7,697 bases of DNA from Kiritimatiellia bacterium. Its GTDB lineage: Bacteria; Verrucomicrobiota; Kiritimatiellia; RFP12; UBA1067. Below are positions 6,697 through 7,697 of the stretch, one piece after another (the stretch's first letter is position 1; each line of letters starts with the position of its first letter). The DNA is taken from contig JAGOBZ010000145.1 of assembly GCA_017999015.1 (NCBI GenBank), positions 1-7,697 on the forward strand, written 5' to 3'. Made by a program: the position numbers and the translations under genes. The notes under the pieces are model-generated. The model saw only the letters and a program-made list of their open reading frames with translations. It searched no databases and was not told the origin of the DNA.

Positions 6697-6731
6697 ACCG
6701 GGGCCGGGTAACACCGGCCCCGGTTTTTTTT
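6697..6731 (+). terminator. Intrinsic terminator of htrA
   Basis: CCGGGGCCGG (6698-6707) pairs perfectly with CCGGCCCCGG (6714-6723) around a six-base loop and is followed by eight consecutive T residues (6724-6731). It begins 44 bp after the htrA stop. The opposite strand has no T-tract after the stem, so it works only for plus-strand transcription and separates htrA from def. Confidence 0.93.
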
Positions 6732-6773
6732 GCAAGCGGTGGGCGGCAGAAGAATGCGAGTCGAGTGTATGAA

Positions 6774-6832
6774 TGTGGAGTGCGGGAGCTTGCTCCCGCT
6801 TTCCAAAGCGGCGGCGAGCCGCCGCACTCCAT
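6774..6832. repeat. Interspersed compound palindrome with nested hairpins
   Basis: A 59-bp element with a layered dyad structure. The outer arms TGGAGTGC (6776-6783) and GCACTCCA (6824-6831) pair perfectly. Inside are GCGGGAGC/GCTCCCGC (6782-6789 and 6792-6799), GCTTT/AAAGC (6798-6802 and 6805-6809) and GCGGCGGC/GCCGCCGC (6808-6815 and 6818-6825). The first 21 bases recur inverted at window positions 1-21. It lies between the htrA terminator and the def promoter, an intergenic placement typical of REP-like elements. No transposase (RAYT/TnpA-REP) gene is in the window. Confidence 0.8.
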
Positions 6833-6869
6833 AATGATCGCGGCCCTGCCCTCTCGGATTACTTTGCAG

Positions 6870-6899
6870 TTGTCAAGGGCCGCTGCGGTCTTTTATTCT
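6870..6899 (+). promoter_or_regulatory. Candidate sigma-70-type promoter of def
   Basis: TTGTCA (6870-6875) and TATTCT (6894-6899) are separated by 18 bp, with five and four matches to the -35 and -10 consensus. Transcription would start near 6906, only about 16 nt before the GTG start, which leaves just enough room for the weak GAGG ribosome-binding site. The position right after the htrA terminator and the interspersed repeat fits an independent promoter. Confidence 0.45.
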
Positions 6900-6921
6900 A
6901 ATCACGAAAGCGAGGTTTAGT

Positions 6922-7455
6922 GTGATTTTACCTGTGGTGACATACGGGAACGAGGTCTTGCGTCAGAAGGCCGTTCCGGTGGCGCAGATTACGGAAGCGG
7001 TCCGGCAACTGGTCAGCGACATGCTGGAGAGCATGTACGCGGCCAAAGGAGTTGGCTTGGCGGCAGAACAGGTCGGGCGCACCGAGGCGGTTTGCGTGAT
7101 CGACGTGCCGCGTGATGCCGAGAAAGAGGCGTGCCGCGAATTCAATGCCGGGATCACCATGCCGCTGGTCCTGATCAATCCCGAGATTGTGGCGGCCGAG
7201 GGTAAGCAGCGCAATGAGGAGGGCTGTCTCAGTTTTCCCGAGATCGGCGCGCCGATCACGCGGGCCGACACCGTCACGGTGACTTTTCTGGATCTTGAAG
7301 GTTGCCGCCAGACGGTCACGGCGCGCGGGCTGCTCTCGCGCGCCATCCAGCACGAGACCGATCATCTCAACGGCGTGCTGCTGGTGGACCGCATGAGCCC
7401 GATGCAGAGGATGTCAGTCTCGGGCCAACTCAAGCGCCTGCAGAAAAAAATTTAA
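6922..7455 (+). CDS. def: Peptide deformylase
   Basis: 177-residue cytoplasmic metalloenzyme that removes the formyl group from the N-terminal methionine of nascent proteins. All three signature motifs are present: motif I GVGLAAEQVG (43-52, with Gln50), motif II EGCLS (100-104, metal ligand Cys102) and motif III QHETDH (143-148, metal ligands His144 and His148, catalytic Glu145). The length and the N-terminal VVTYGNEVLRQKA segment fit a type 1 bacterial deformylase. Glu at motif I position 7 is at a variable site. The start is GTG at 6922, supported by GAGG at 6912-6915 and by the usual length before motif I; no better in-frame ATG exists upstream. The common partner fmt (methionyl-tRNA formyltransferase) does not follow; the gene appears to stand alone, and no clear terminator is seen after it. 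Confidence 0.96.
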   Translation: MILPVVTYGNEVLRQKAVPVAQITEAVRQLVSDMLESMYAAKGVGLAAEQVGRTEAVCVIDVPRDAEKEACREFNAGITMPLVLINPEIVAAEGKQRNEEGCLSFPEIGAPITRADTVTVTFLDLEGCRQTVTARGLLSRAIQHETDHLNGVLLVDRMSPMQRMSVSGQLKRLQKKI

Positions 7456-7463
7456 AAACCCCA

Positions 7464-7493
7464 TTGACTCACGCGGGGCCGCAGTGCTATAGT
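7464..7493 (+). promoter_or_regulatory. Strong promoter P1 downstream of def (extended -10)
   Basis: TTGACT (7464-7469), an 18-bp spacer and TATAGT (7488-7493), the latter preceded by TGC to make an extended -10. Both boxes match the consensus at five of six positions. Transcription would begin near 7500, reading out of the window to the right. It begins only 9 bp past the def stop codon and is the first of two similarly built promoters. Confidence 0.65.
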
Positions 7494-7549
7494 TCGCGGC
7501 TCTTTCGGGGCACCCGGCGGCGCAGGCCGATCGGATGCGGACGGAGGCG

Positions 7550-7579
7550 GGCGGAAAAAATCGCAAGAAATTTTCCGCC
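7550..7579. repeat. Inverted repeat between the two downstream promoters
   Basis: GGCGGAAAA (7550-7558) and TTTTCCGCC (7571-7579) form a perfect 9-bp dyad with a 12-nt loop, ending 6 bp before the P2 -35 box. In a transcript from P1 it would form a hairpin. No T-tract follows, so it is not an intrinsic terminator. It may be an operator or upstream activator site for P2. Confidence 0.45.
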
Positions 7580-7585
7580 GGGGGG

Positions 7586-7615
7586 TTGACAGGGCGGCGG
7601 CAATTTTGCTAAAGT
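7586..7615 (+). promoter_or_regulatory. Strong promoter P2 downstream of def (extended -10)
   Basis: A perfect -35 box TTGACA (7586-7591), an 18-bp spacer and TAAAGT (7610-7615) preceded by TGC. Its architecture repeats that of P1, 122 bp upstream: same spacer length and the same TGC extension. Transcription would start near 7622. No ORF begins in the remaining 80 bp, so the target gene lies to the right. Confidence 0.65.
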
Positions 7616-7622
7616 CCCAACC

Positions 7623-7675
7623 CGCGCCGCAAACGGTGGAAGACGCCGGCGGCGGCGCGAAATTGCTCTGTGAAA
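7623..7675 (+). promoter_or_regulatory. Leader hairpin and boxA-like sequence of a likely stable-RNA operon
   Basis: CGCGCCGC (7623-7630) pairs with GCGGCGCG (7652-7659), and TGCTCTGTGAAA (7664-7675) follows at once. The latter agrees at 9 of 12 positions with the boxA antitermination sequence TGCTCTTTAACA of E. coli rRNA leaders. Together with two strong promoters and the absence of a coding start, this suggests the beginning of an rRNA operon or other stable-RNA unit. No mature RNA sequence is recognisable before the window ends. Confidence 0.35.
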
Positions 7676-7697
7676 TCCGGTCGTTCAGGCGCAGAAC

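Noticed and set aside
5886..6827. Open frame of 313 codons on the minus strand over htrA
   Set aside because: It lies antisense to a clear HtrA protease, runs through the htrA terminator and the interspersed repeat, and has no recognisable motif.
7302..7589. 95-codon open frame overlapping the end of def and the downstream promoters
   Set aside because: It overlaps def in another frame, crosses two promoter elements and has no ribosome-binding site or motif.

Overview
The window is GC-rich bacterial chromosome with six complete protein-coding genes, no rRNA or tRNA gene inside it, and no transposase, integrase, CRISPR array or phage gene. Several things point to a member of the PVC superphylum, most likely Kiritimatiellota, Lentisphaerota or Verrucomicrobiota: strong Shine-Dalgarno sequences, GTG starts, a secreted GH42-like hydrolase next to a Tat-exported phosphoesterase, and intergenic compound palindromes beginning GGAGTGCGGGAGC. 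That placement is inference from general impression, not a search, and I hold it at about 50 %.

Layout, left to right. Positions 1-21 are the end of an interspersed palindromic repeat; another copy lies inverted at 6774-6832. A near-consensus promoter (142-170) then drives a two-gene membrane operon: a short NfeD-like protein (214-648) and a QmcA/stomatin-type SPFH protein (719-1636). They are separated by a long hairpin made of four GTCWGAC heptamers spaced exactly 9 bp apart. The SPFH stop codon directly abuts the stop codon of a convergent gene on the minus strand for a Tat-exported calcineurin-like metallophosphoesterase (1637-2602), which has its own candidate promoter and leader hairpin. 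Divergent from it is a 660-residue secreted GH42-like glycoside hydrolase (2820-4802).

A 375-bp intergenic region (4803-5177) precedes an HtrA/DegP-type periplasmic serine protease with two PDZ domains (5178-6653). This region is the most structured non-coding part of the window. It carries a sigma-54-like -24/-12 site, a perfect 14-bp inverted repeat with a 47-nt loop, and a second 9-bp pairing that interlocks with it in pseudoknot order. The protease has Glu where the catalytic-triad Asp is expected. It ends in a textbook intrinsic terminator. After the interspersed repeat comes peptide deformylase (6922-7455). The last 240 bp hold two promoters of very similar design (TTGAC(A/T), 18-bp spacer, TGC-extended -10), then a GC hairpin and a boxA-like sequence, suggesting that a stable-RNA operon begins just beyond the right edge.

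Functionally, the NfeD/SPFH pair (membrane microdomain or quality control) and HtrA (periplasmic protein quality control) belong to envelope maintenance. The phosphoesterase and the GH42-like enzyme are exported hydrolases of unknown substrate, and deformylase is housekeeping. No coherent multi-gene accessory system such as a defence or biosynthetic island is visible; the unusual material is mainly regulatory or repetitive DNA plus two active-site departures.
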